Assembly: GCA_009360885.1 (NCBI GenBank)
Contig: SPEL01000001.1
Span: 186,001 to 250,000, forward strand
Reading direction: 5' to 3'
DNA from: Sphingobium sp.
GTDB taxonomy: Bacteria; Pseudomonadota; Alphaproteobacteria; Sphingomonadales; Sphingomonadaceae
DNA length: 64,000 nucleotides
Shown here: positions 45,086 to 55,800 of the stretch, in pieces
Numbering within the stretch: position 1 is the first letter of the stretch
Layout: every line of letters begins with the position of its first letter
Position numbers and translations under genes: made by a program
Notes under the pieces: generated by a model
What the model was told of the DNA's origin: nothing
The model's database searches: none
What the model saw: the letters and a program-made list of their open reading frames with translations, nothing else

Positions 45086-46627
45086 ATGATGGGTGATATC
45101 GGGCGGCGCACACTTCTGAAATCCGCAGCAGCCACAGCGGCGGTTGCAGCAGCGCCGTCGGCGTTAGGCAATGCGATTGCGTCGCCCGAACAGGGGTGCA
45201 TCGCGCTGGTTGGCGCAACCATCATCCCGGTGTCATCTGATAAGGTGATTAAAAACGGGGTCGTGTGCATCACCGGCCAGCACATCACCGCCGTCGGCGA
45301 AAAAGGTCGTATCACCATCCCGCCCGGCCATAAAATTGTGGATGTCAGCGGTAAATGGATCACCCCCGGCCTCATTGATTCCAATGCGCATATGGTGCTG
45401 ACGACCATTCCCGAATTTTTCGTGAAATATGAGGATCGGCTTGATGAAGTGGCGCTCGAATCTGCGCAGGTTTCGCTGAAATATGGGCTGACTACCAGTG
45501 GCGATAGCTGGGGGCCGGTTGCTCCGCTTTTACGAGTGCGTGATCGCATCAAAAAGGGTGAGGTTGTCGGCACACGTCTGCTTGTTGCGGGCAATATTGT
45601 TGGTCTGGGCGGTCCTTTTAGTCCCTATTTCATGGAAGGCTGGGACACGCGCGGCGTCGCGACCCGTTATGGCGGGTGGGTCCATCAGGATGTTCAGAAA
45701 CGTATCAATGCCCAGTGGGAGGCCGGTGTCGGGCCTAATTTATTGGCGCTCACCCCATCAGAAGCTGCGGCAGCGTTGCGGGATTATATTGGTCGGGGTG
45801 TTGATTTCATTAAGCTGGCTATTTCCGCCCATGGCATATCCCCGGTTGAGCCCATGATGTTTTCGCCAGAGGCTCTGGCCGCGATGCGTAAGGAAGTGGC
45901 CCGTGCCAATATCCCGTTTCAAACGCATACCTTTACCCTCGACAGCCTTCTCGCGGGCATTAACCTCAAGCCTGATCTGATGCAGCATCCCAATGTCGGT
46001 GCCTTTACCTATAGCAAGGCCACGGCAGACCAGAAGCGTATGCTGGACATCGCCATCGCCCGCACCCGCGATGAAGGCATTTATGCGGGTCTGATGATGA
46101 TCCCTAATAAAAAGATTTTTGAAACTATCCGCAATTGGCGGACAGAAGACCATCCCGGTGAAAATGCCATGAATGCATTGGTTCTGGAACGTCAGATGGC
46201 TCCGGCTGATTTATATGATTTGCAGGCCAGCAATGTCGTCCCGTGGATAAAAGCAAAAGTTCCCTTCACAATCGCGACAGATTCCGGGCCTGAAGCGCCT
46301 GAATTCGGCCCATTGGCATGGGGCAAAATTGGCCGTGCGCATTTTGAACGGATGGAGGCCCTGCAACAACTGGGGGCCGCGCCGATGGATGTATTGCGCG
46401 CTGCTACAATCAATGGCGCACGGGCCTATCGTATCGGGGACATTACAGGATCTATCGAAACGGGGAAGATGGCGGACATGATCGTCATTGATGGGGATCC
46501 ACTTGTCGACGTAGCTAATTTGCGCCGCATCAATATGATTATGAAGGAAGGCAGCATCATTGATCGTGACGCCCTTCCTAACCCATCCATATTAGGGGAT
46601 GACCCGGAGTCTCCCTGGCCATATTGA
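45086..46627 (+). CDS. Tat-exported amidohydrolase-superfamily protein
   Basis: A 513-aa protein with a twin-arginine signal (GRRTLLKSAAATAAVAAAPS) and an imidazolonepropionase-like fold: PGLID opens the barrel, FQTHTFTLDS holds a metal His, and ATDSGPEAPEFG the C-terminal Asp. The first motif is odd: the usual HxH is D98-S-N100-A-H102, with Asn replacing the first His. That may change metal content or chemistry. Periplasmic export and linkage to a TonB receptor and TetR gene suggest it cleaves an imported compound in the periplasm. Confidence 0.87.
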   Translation: MMGDIGRRTLLKSAAATAAVAAAPSALGNAIASPEQGCIALVGATIIPVSSDKVIKNGVVCITGQHITAVGEKGRITIPPGHKIVDVSGKWITPGLIDSNAHMVLTTIPEFFVKYEDRLDEVALESAQVSLKYGLTTSGDSWGPVAPLLRVRDRIKKGEVVGTRLLVAGNIVGLGGPFSPYFMEGWDTRGVATRYGGWVHQDVQKRINAQWEAGVGPNLLALTPSEAAAALRDYIGRGVDFIKLAISAHGISPVEPMMFSPEALAAMRKEVARANIPFQTHTFTLDSLLAGINLKPDLMQHPNVGAFTYSKATADQKRMLDIAIARTRDEGIYAGLMMIPNKKIFETIRNWRTEDHPGENAMNALVLERQMAPADLYDLQASNVVPWIKAKVPFTIATDSGPEAPEFGPLAWGKIGRAHFERMEALQQLGAAPMDVLRAATINGARAYRIGDITGSIETGKMADMIVIDGDPLVDVANLRRINMIMKEGSIIDRDALPNPSILGDDPESPWPY

Positions 46628-46680
46628 CCAGCGGGATACAAAACTTATAGACAGATCAGGAGTAATCGGGGGATAGTAAC

Positions 46681-47298
46681 ATGCGTGCGGCGCGCCAGCC
46701 TACACAGCGGGAGCGCCGCGAAGCAACTATCGAAAAGATATTGCAAGCGACGCTTCTATCCCTCGGTGAGGTTGGTTACTCCAATCTCTCCATTTCTTTG
46801 GTCAGTGATAAGGCCGAAGTATCACGCGGCGCTGTTTTCCACCATTTCGCGACGAAGCGGGATCTCGTTGGTGCAGCGATGCGGCGCTTCTTTGATGAGC
46901 GCTATGACCGGTTAATGGAGGCAATACTCTCCCCGGCAATCAATACAGCATCAGTTGATGAACGGCTTGATTTGTTCCGGCGTGAACTCACCCGTGATTC
47001 TGGGGTCAGCCTTGAAATATTCAATGCCATCCGTACGGATGAATCCCTTCGTGAGTTCTTAAGCGATGCTAAAGCGCCGCGTTATTCAGAACAGCTCACT
47101 GGATATATTGGGATGTTTCCTGAGGCGGGATCAACAGAAGATAGTCGTATATTTATCGCCACATTTGTCGCATTTCTGCGGGGCATGTGTATTCAGGAAA
47201 TTACGGACGCAGGCCGCATTAATGCTATGTTTGAAATGATGCGCACGATGGTGCATCTGTATTTTGCGCATATAGCCGATAATCAGCACAAAGCCTGA
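46681..47298 (+). CDS. TetR-family transcriptional regulator
   Basis: A 205-aa protein with an N-terminal TetR HTH (residues about 10-57: KILQATLLSLGEVGYSNLSI, then VSRGAVFHHFATKRDLV) and an all-helical ligand domain. It lies 53 bp after the amidohydrolase stop, in the same direction, and probably represses both that operon and the divergent TonB receptor through the palindrome at 45017-45038. The ligand is unknown. Confidence 0.9.
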   Translation: MRAARQPTQRERREATIEKILQATLLSLGEVGYSNLSISLVSDKAEVSRGAVFHHFATKRDLVGAAMRRFFDERYDRLMEAILSPAINTASVDERLDLFRRELTRDSGVSLEIFNAIRTDESLREFLSDAKAPRYSEQLTGYIGMFPEAGSTEDSRIFIATFVAFLRGMCIQEITDAGRINAMFEMMRTMVHLYFAHIADNQHKA

Positions 47299-47526
47299 TG
47301 TGGTGGATTTGAAAATAAGCCTCATCACAGGGAGGGCAGGGGCCGGGCCCGTTGTATGTTTATAACCCGCATTAAAGCATGAGCCGCCGCTGCCATAACC
47401 ATGTTCTGGCTACGCCTGACCCTGAATTTGCATCACGTGCCGGTGGCTAAGGAGCAAGAGAGGCGTGACTGTGCCTCCTTTGTCCTGATTTCCTTGATGT
47501 TAAGGGTTTTCCATAGCGCCCCTGCG

Positions 47527-48210
47527 CTAATGGTCTCTGCGTTCCGTTAGCGCCAGTCGCCGCCCGGTGACCATCGTCTGCACAACAAATAATATAATGA
47601 GGATTGCCCCGGCTACCCCTACAAATATATCGAAACCAGAGAGGGAGCCAAATATCCCTTGGCCTGATCCTAATATCATCATCATAACCGTGAGTAATAT
47701 TAATATGAGGTGTAATTCTGTTGGTCCGGCTGCAAGATAAGAGAGTTTGAACTCTCCTAATACGCGAGCAGAAAGATATGCGTGTATCGATAATAGCAGA
47801 TATCCCGCCAGTGCGACTAATGCGACATCCATTGTCACAAAAGGGCTGAGGCCGATGCCAGCGAGAATCAATAAAGTGGCTAGTCCATCGCAGCTATGGT
47901 CTATAAAATATCCATAGGAAGGGCGCTCAATATGTCTGCACCGGGCTAAGCTGCCGTCCATTGAGTCGCCAAACCACTGCACAACATAGCCTAATATGGC
48001 GAGGAAAAGCCAATGGGCACCCATATTGCTGGCCACATAGCCCGTGAAAATCATACCCGCGCCGAGCATTCCGGCCGAGGTTAATCGGTCTGGTGTTACC
48101 CATTGCGGCATTTGAGAACACAGCCAATTGAGGAGTCTGCGCTCTCCTGCTGCAAGCCAATTTTCTTGAATTCTCGAGAGGGCAGGCTGAGTCTTTAGCT
48201 GGTTTGTCAT
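47527..48210 (-). CDS. CDP-alcohol phosphatidyltransferase family protein
   Basis: A 227-aa integral membrane enzyme. The CDP-alcohol signature is present as DGSLARCRHIERPSYG followed by YFIDHSCDG, that is DGxxAR, a 9-residue spacer, GxxxDxxxD. About six hydrophobic helices are visible. It transfers a phosphatidyl or similar group between CDP-activated lipid and an alcohol in phospholipid synthesis; the acceptor cannot be told. It is monocistronic, converging with the TetR gene. Confidence 0.87.
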   Translation of the reverse strand: MTNQLKTQPALSRIQENWLAAGERRLLNWLCSQMPQWVTPDRLTSAGMLGAGMIFTGYVASNMGAHWLFLAILGYVVQWFGDSMDGSLARCRHIERPSYGYFIDHSCDGLATLLILAGIGLSPFVTMDVALVALAGYLLLSIHAYLSARVLGEFKLSYLAAGPTELHLILILLTVMMMILGSGQGIFGSLSGFDIFVGVAGAILIILFVVQTMVTGRRLALTERRDH

Positions 48211-48580
48211 AGCGCCTTATGAACGTCTGACAATGATGAAGCAACATAGTTTGGTCGCGCTATGTCCGCAGATCAGCTTGCTTCTGTCGTTGTTTTTCAA
48301 TTCTTTGCATAGTGTCATAGCCGCACTTCACAAGAATAGGTCTGGCTGTGCCCGGATGCCTCTATTAGGGGCATTTCGGAAAAATACGGAATGCTTCTGA
48401 TGTTTCCGCTGCGGTGTCTGCGCAGGTGACGTGTTGCGGGGGATGTCGGCTATGCGAGAGAGCATGAACAGCCGTTTATATATGTAATATAGGTTAATTT
48501 CCTGAACATAATTGCTCAGCCATGAAACTGTATCGTCGATCAGTCGTTTAGTTATCAAGATCAAATATGGAGGAAGCGTC
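48211..48580. other. Intergenic region, divergent promoters
   Basis: No gene is supported. The region must hold the promoters of the CDP-alcohol phosphatidyltransferase (minus) and the zinc-ribbon miniprotein (plus). No clear promoter or palindrome was picked out. Confidence 0.4.
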
Positions 48581-48820
48581 ATGGGAACCTTGATTACTTA
48601 CGCTGATCGATTCTCACCTAATGGCTATGCGATTCCTTATCGAATGGGAGAGCGTAACTATTGCCCGGGCTGCACCCGTCAGCATTGGCATATAGGGCGC
48701 TTGACAGCGGAATGCGCGTTTTGCGGCACGGCGATACCGATGGAGGCCGTCCATGGCTATGGTGCTGTGCAAAGCTTTTCATCTAAGAGTGCAGGGCAGC
48801 AGACCGGGATAGCCGCATAG
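48581..48820 (+). CDS. Zinc-ribbon miniprotein, 79 aa
   Basis: ATG 48581 follows a strong GGAGGAA site. The product contains CPGCTRQHWHIGRLTAECAF, then CG: two CxxC knuckles (CPGC and CAFC) separated by about 16 residues with two His between, the layout of a small zinc ribbon. The rest is polar. Such orphan zinc-ribbon proteins may bind nucleic acid or a larger protein; I do not recognise a named family. It stands alone before the gene-free kilobase. Confidence 0.75.
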   Translation: MGTLITYADRFSPNGYAIPYRMGERNYCPGCTRQHWHIGRLTAECAFCGTAIPMEAVHGYGAVQSFSSKSAGQQTGIAA

Positions 48821-49794
48821 ATCTGACCACTTGGTCGCATCCATGGGAAATGTGAAAAGCGATAATAGCTCCGTCTGGATATTGGAAAAGGGATGAAACA
48901 GGTGTGATTCCCCTTTCCTCCCCCTTTATTTGCCATGGGATGTGCCGGGCGGGCCTTCATATCATCTCCTGCTCGCTCTCGTAAAAGTGGCTGGCGCTGC
49001 TTCTAATGTTCGTGCCCAATGGCTAGCCCAGTGTCATAACAGTTGGGACGGCTACCCTAGGTCGTTATCGGTCATTATTATCTCAGAATATCCTTGCTTT
49101 GCGCGCCTTTTCGAAGCTGCCAAAATTGCCGTTGAATAGCCGGCGATCGTCAGCATGATGAACACCTCGAACCTTTGTTAGGAAAAGCCGCTCGATCGCC
49201 GGTTACTCGAAATCCGTCCAATCGAACCGGGCGATTCCAAAACCCTTCCAGACCATTGAATCAGATCGCAGGTGCTTTGGGCGCTCTTTCTATGAGTGCT
49301 TAACCCGGAAAGATGGTGCGGCTTAGGTGAATTGAACATCTGGCCCGATCATTGCGAAGGAGGGGGGCTATGGGTGCATATCGATTATTATCAATGGATT
49401 GATTATATAATGGACGTGCTCTTCTGCATGAGCCCATGCACTGCCCAAACTGCGCAGACATCCAGTTATAAGCACTTTCTATCCGACATAAGTCATATGA
49501 GAGAGTTATGTAAGTTCATAGGTGTCAGCAAGCAGGAATGTGCTTGAATAACATGAATGTTTGGAATTGGTTGGTAGTCGACTACGATTTTTTCGTATCG
49601 TATCGACAAAATAGATCATAACAATAAAATACCACTCAAAAAACATATTAATTTGTTTGTTTTTATTTGATATTAACGAATGATAATATTGTAATTCATG
49701 TGAATTTACAGATGTAAAATATTTAAATATTAAAGATATATGATATAGATCAAAATTAATACTTATTTTTCAAGTGTAAATTACGGTAAATATT

Positions 49795-49810
49795 CCAAAT
49801 TCTGATTTGG
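49795..49810. promoter_or_regulatory. Palindrome CCAAAT-N4-ATTTGG before giant gene
   Basis: A perfect 6-bp inverted repeat with a 4-bp spacer, 79 bp before the start codon, at the end of the AT-rich tract. A possible operator of the surface operon. Confidence 0.4.
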
Positions 49811-49848
49811 ATTATATAGTAGTTCTTCCTATGTGGCCGCCAGTTTTC

Positions 49849-49867
49849 CGCAAACGTCCTGTTTGCG
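49849..49867 (+). promoter_or_regulatory. 5'-UTR hairpin before giant gene
   Basis: CGCAAAC (49849-49855) and GTTTGCG (49861-49867) form a perfect 7-bp stem with a GTCCT loop, ending about 10 bases before the GGGGG ribosome site. It could stabilise the leader or tune translation. Confidence 0.5.
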
Positions 49868-49888
49868 TTGGTTATTGGGGGTCCCTTG

Positions 49889-52800
49889 ATGTTTAAATTG
49901 TCTACAGATGGAAATATTCGTCTGGTCCAGTTTATACGTCTGATCTGTGCTTCATTCGTGTTGTTGCTCTCTATGCCTGCCTTTGCGGCAGACTTGCAGG
50001 TGTCCAGCTATGATGTGACCCCCACACGTGTTGGTAATGGCGGTGTTGCCGAATTTACTATCCGATTGACCAATAATGGCGGCGTTGCTGTCAACGATGC
50101 GCAAGTTCGGATTGATCTGCCTGATCGGTTTGAACTGCTGGCGGGCAGCTACCCTTCTTATTGTTCCCCATCAACGCAGGGCAGTCAGAAGATTCTTCTA
50201 TGCAGTCCGCCTTCATTACCCGTTGGCGATATGCAGATAAAATATCGGGCAACTGCGAAGAGTGTTGGCATATCGGCAACCGAAGTGCGTATTTCCAGCG
50301 TATCTGCAAATGATACCAACCCAGCCAATGATAATCTGCCGATTAATGCGACAGTTGAGATGGGCGCGGACCTGAGCGTAGCTAAGGATGACCAGCTACC
50401 GGGGCATGAAATTATTTCCGGTGGTGAGATTACATATCGCATTAATGTAACCAACTCCGGGCCAGATCCAACGGCGGCAATTCGCGTTATTGATAATCTG
50501 CCTCCGGCGGCGGATTTCCAATATTCTGCGGCGAGTGGCACGGACTGGAGCTGCTCGCGCTCTGGTCAGCAGATAACCTGCCTTTATACGGGGGCTCCGA
50601 AGACTGGTGCGTTGCCACCAATTTCGGTGCGTGGTCGCGTCGTTAGTCAGCTTGCTGGCACGCTTACCAATTCCGTTTCGACGGAGTTGACGAGTCTGGC
50701 TGTGGTCGACCCGAATGGCGACAATAATCTGGCGTCGGCTGTAACCCGCATCATCGAGGGTACAGATTTACGGGCCTCCAAATCCTTTACGGCCAGTACA
50801 ATTGTTGAAGGGCAGAGTACCACTGTAACTCTGGGCATTATCAATGATGGCCCGCGCGCCGTTAACAGCGCAACGATTACCGATGTTTTTGCAGATCACT
50901 TCACATTAGGGGCTATGCCTGCGGGGTGTGTTGCAACCGGGCAAAGTGTGACTTGCACCAGTAGTGCTATCGCCAGCGGTGCGGGCCGTAATTTCGTGAT
51001 CCCGGTTACGGCCAATGCGGTGACCAGCGGTGCGCAGACCAATAGCGCAGTTGTTGCCGGGCCTGCCGGATTACAGGAGCCAGATACGGATAATAACCGG
51101 GCGACTGCTTCCTACAGCATTGTCCCGCCTTCGGCTGACCTCGCGTTAACAAAAAGCAAGACGCCGACGCTGATAAAAGCAGGCGACGTAATGACCAGCA
51201 CCATCGGCATTCGGAATCTGGGGCCGAGTATCCTGACATATGAACCGGGGAGGCCATTGCGCATAACCGATGAACTGTCGGCCGACGAAATTTACGAAGG
51301 GGTCGACAGTCCTAACTGGTCCTGTGCTGTGACGGGTAATGTGGTGACCTGCGAAACGACCAATAGTGGTACGTTGACAGTGAACCAGACACGGCAGCTT
51401 ATTCTGCGGACCCGCGCCGGTCCTGATGTGGATTCTGTTGTTACGAATCGCGCCTGTGTTGCACCGAACTCCCTTGCCTTCCCCGCAGATAATGACGTGC
51501 GGGGTGGTGCGAATTGTGGTGACGGGGTGGCCCGCGCGACCACGATGGAAACGGACCTTGCGGTTGATAAGCATGTGTCGCTGGATGGTGTGAACTGGGT
51601 TAAAACCGGGTTGGTTATTCCGGCAACAGCGCAGGATATGTACATCCGCTTTACTGCGCGCAATCTTGGCGCGCAGATGGCCCGGACGGTCTCCGTAACG
51701 GATGATCTGCCTAATCGGTTGAACGGCAGCGGGCTGGTAACTGGCTTTGCTGAGGTCAGTAAGGATAGTGGTTCGTTATCCTATAGCGCCAGTGCTGGGC
51801 GCATAACATGGGGCTTTACCAATCTTGCGCCCGGTATGTCGCAGGTGGCGGTGGTTCGTATTACGCGGCCTTTCCGCAGTGGCACTTTTACTAATGTGGC
51901 CGCCATCACGTCTACCGATACGATTGATACAGATTCGGCCAACAATGAATCTACGGCTTCTTATACCGTAGATGCACTGGCGGATGTGACGATTACCCAA
52001 AAGAATATTACCCCCCAAACGGTAATTGCCGGGGCTTTGGCTAAATATACGATTGATGTTGCCAACAGGGGTGCAAATCCTGCTGCTAATGTGGTGGTGA
52101 CAGACATTATTGACCCCACTCGTTTTGAGCTGGTGGGCAATGCGAAGTGGTCCGACACCAGCAATGGTGCAAGCTGCACTAATAATCCTGCAACGGGTGA
52201 AGTGCGCTGCGTAAAAACCAGCATCAACGGTGTTACCGCTTATCAGATTGAGCAAGAGGTGCGCCCGCGTTACCCCTTTGGTGGCAGTACGGTTTTCCCG
52301 GCCAGCCATATTAATACCGCCAATGTCACGACCGACACGGTCGAAAGCGATAGCACCAATAACAGCAATAATGTGAATCATGCCGTTGTTGCACCGCAGC
52401 TTAACCTTGGGATTACCAAGCGTGAACCGGAAGGGGCGCAGTTTGACCCGCGCCGTTTTGGTGAAGAGCTGGTGTATGATCTGCGCATCACCAATGATGG
52501 TCCGTCACGCGCTACTGACGTGCAAGTAATTGATACGCCAATAGATTTACCCGCTGGGTATCAGATGGCGATGACCAAATTTGAGGTGAACCCGGCGGAT
52601 GCAGCGACAAGCGCGGGCTATACGCGTTATACGCCCCCCGCACCGTCCTGCGCCCAGGCGAATCCCAGTTCCGGGGATGCCGTATGTCGTCTGCATAACA
52701 GCAACAGCGCGCAAAATTATCTGGATGCCCGGCAGGAAGTTATCTTCCGCCTCTATTTCAGGACGGATGGCCCGGCGCCCCATAATGCGCTGACGTTCAA

Positions 52801-55800
52801 AAATCAGGGCCGCGTTACGAATGCTGAACTGGAATATGATCTGGAAGGTAAGGATAATATCGCCGTTCAGACGACGACTGTGCTGCCTTCAGTTGATCTG
52901 GAAGTGGTTTCCAAAACCAATATGGCGACGGACCCGGTTAGCATTAACGAAGCCGTGCCGTTCAACATTGTGATCCGTAACAATGGGGAATCCCCCATCG
53001 TGCAGGTGCGTGTCACCGATACTTTGCCTGCTGGCTTTGCGCTGGCAAATAACGGAACAACCACTGCCCCCAGAGTTGTGCCTTCGGGTGGTATTACTGT
53101 CTCCTCCTTTAGCTGTACCGGCACTAACATAGTGCTGTGCGTGCTGGACGGTAATTTCCCGCCAGATGGCTCAACCGCGACGCTGACTATTTATGCGAAG
53201 GCCAGCTATCCGTTCACCGGTGATCTGAGCGCCCAGCATGTCAACCATGTGTCTATCGCCCCGGGCCGTGATAGCGAAGGCAAGGAACTGGCGCGTGATC
53301 CGGTTGATAGCAATAATGAAAAAACCGCGCCGATCATCATCACCGCTTCCTCCATCGCGGGTACTGTCTATGCGGATGATAATCTGGATGGCACGGCACA
53401 GGCGGGCGAGTTGCTGGCCAATGTGTCGGTAACGATCAGCGGTGAAGATGAATTTGGCAATGAGATTGCTCCGCGTTCTGTCCTGACTGATGCATCGGGG
53501 TCCTATCGTTTTGATCGTTTGCCGCCCGGCACCTATAAAATCGTAGAAACGCAGCCTGCCGGGATGCAGGATTATAGTGAAAAAGCCGGAACTGCAGGTG
53601 GTACGGTGAATAATGCGGCCTATGGCAGCGGTGAGGCAACGAACAGCATTAGCAGTATTGCACTGCCAGCGAACACCAATGCGACTGGTTATGATTTCCT
53701 TGAACTTCGTTCTGCCGAAATTCGCGGTAAGATATATAGCGATACAAATAACAATGGTGTGATTGATGCCGGTGAAAAAGGCATTGGCACAGCAGAGTTC
53801 CCATCCCCCCCCTATATCCGCCTGACCGGCACGGATTATGCGGGCAATGCAATCAATGTGACCACAATTGTGGATGCCAATGGTGATTATGCCTTCACCA
53901 ATGTCGCGCCGTCTGATGCGGCGGGATATAAGGTGACGCAGGAAGTGCAGCCCACCGGCTATGCTGATGGGATTGATCGTAATGGCGTCGGCAATCCGGT
54001 TGCTGGTTCGGCCAACCGTAGTGCGCCGGAGGATATTGTCATCGGTCAGGTTGCGGCCGGTGCGGTGCTGACGAACCGTGACTTTGGTGAAATCCCCAGT
54101 TCACAGATTTCCGGCATGGTCTATCTGGACCCTAATGGTAATGCGATACGCGATTCCGGTGAAAATAGCGGCCTTTCCGGTGCCGTTATCACCCTTAGCG
54201 GTACGAATGATCTGGGGCAGGCGATTAATTGCTCTGTCACCACCGGGGCGACCGGCGCTTATAGCTTCCCCGTAGCGGATGCGACGGACCCGATGTGTCG
54301 GGTGCTGCGTCCTGGCACCTATCTGTTGGCGCAGACGCCCCCGCCGGGCGTAACGCCCAGCGGCGCGTTTATCGGTTCGGCTGGTGGCCAGTCTGGCGGA
54401 GCGAATGGGGCCAATGTGCCTGCGGTTGGCGCTGGTAACACCAGCATCAGCAATGTCGTGATTACCGGCGGCACCAGCGCAACCCGTTATGATTTCGGCG
54501 CGACCGGGCAGGGGCTGAGCGGCTATGTCTATGTCGATAGCAATGATAATGGTGTGCGCGACGCAGGGGAGCAAGGCATCCCCGGTGTGACAATCACCCT
54601 GTCGGGTGAGAGCGCTAACGGGCAGGATGTCTGCACGTTAATGGGCTGTACCGTGACAACCGATGCCAGCGGCCAGTTCATGTTTACTAACGTGCCGGGC
54701 TCTTCGGCAACAGGCTATACGCTGACCGAGCAAGCACAGTCGTCAGCCCCGCTGTCTGCTTATGCAGATGGTAAGGATGCGGCTGGCACAATTGGCGGCG
54801 TGAGCCGTGGCAATGCTGGCAATGACGTGATTTCCGGCATTGTGCTGGCCATGGGGGATATGGGCGTCAACTATGCCTTTGGTGAGCGTGCAGGCTCTCT
54901 CTCTGGCGGCACCTATATTGATAATAATGATGATGGCATTCGTCAGCCGGATGAAAATCCGCTGCCGGGCGTTACCATTACCCTTTCTGGCCGCACGACG
55001 GATGGGCAAGATATTTGCACATTGCGTGCCTCGCTTGATCCGGCACTTAGTTGCACTGTCACGACCGATGCCAATGGCAATTACCGGTTCGATACCCTGC
55101 CATCGGGCGATTATACGCTGACCGAAAGCCAGCCCAGTGCTTATGCTGATGGTCGTGAAAGCGTTGGTACGCAGGGTGGCACCGTGAATAATGCCGTGTT
55201 TGACAGCACGCCCGCCAGCAACCGTATCGCCTCTATTCCGCTGGTCGCGGGCGAAGAAGGCACGGGCTATGATTTTGGTGAGCGCGCAACGACCCTGTCG
55301 GGCCGCGTCTATCATGACAAGGATCGTGACGGGAATGACAATGGCGAACCGGGCATAGCTGGTGTCACCATCACGCTGAAACAGGGCGGGACGGTTATCG
55401 CCACCACTACAACCGATGCCAACGGGCATTATACTTTCCCGAATCTGCCAGCAGGCAATTACACGGTCGAGGAAGACCAGCCCAAGGGCTATGGTTCCTC
55501 CACGCCTGATAGTGGTTCGGTTAATGTTAGCCCGGGGCAGAACCAGAAGGTTGATTTCGGGGATACCAGCTCGACCCTCGCCGGTTCGGTCTTTGTTGAC
55601 AGCGATAATGATGGCGTCCGCCAGTCTGGCGAACGCGGGATTGAAGGCGTCACTGTGCGCCTGACCGGCACCGATGACAGCGGTAAAGCCGTTGACATCA
55701 GCCTGAAAACCGACGCCAGCGGCAATTATCGCTTCGATGATCTGCTTTCCGGCACTTATGTCGTCACCGAAACCCAGCCTGCCGCCTATAGCGATGGTCT

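Larger units (their letters stand above)
48821..49888. other. Gene-free kilobase upstream of giant surface protein
   Basis: No convincing protein gene. The inverted repeat GCCGGCGATCG-like arm (49140-49149) / CGATCGCCGG (49193-49202) is present. A GGAGGGGGG site precedes ATG 49370, which opens only a 10-codon frame. From about 49560 to 49830 the sequence is strikingly AT-rich, unlike the rest of the window, and ends in the palindrome CCAAAT-TCTG-ATTTGG (49795-49810) and a hairpin at 49849. This is probably a large control region for the surface operon. Confidence 0.6.

Noticed and set aside
49296-49547. 83-codon plus-strand frame before the giant gene
   Set aside because: Starts at a non-ATG codon without a ribosome site, Cys-rich and without resemblance to known small proteins.
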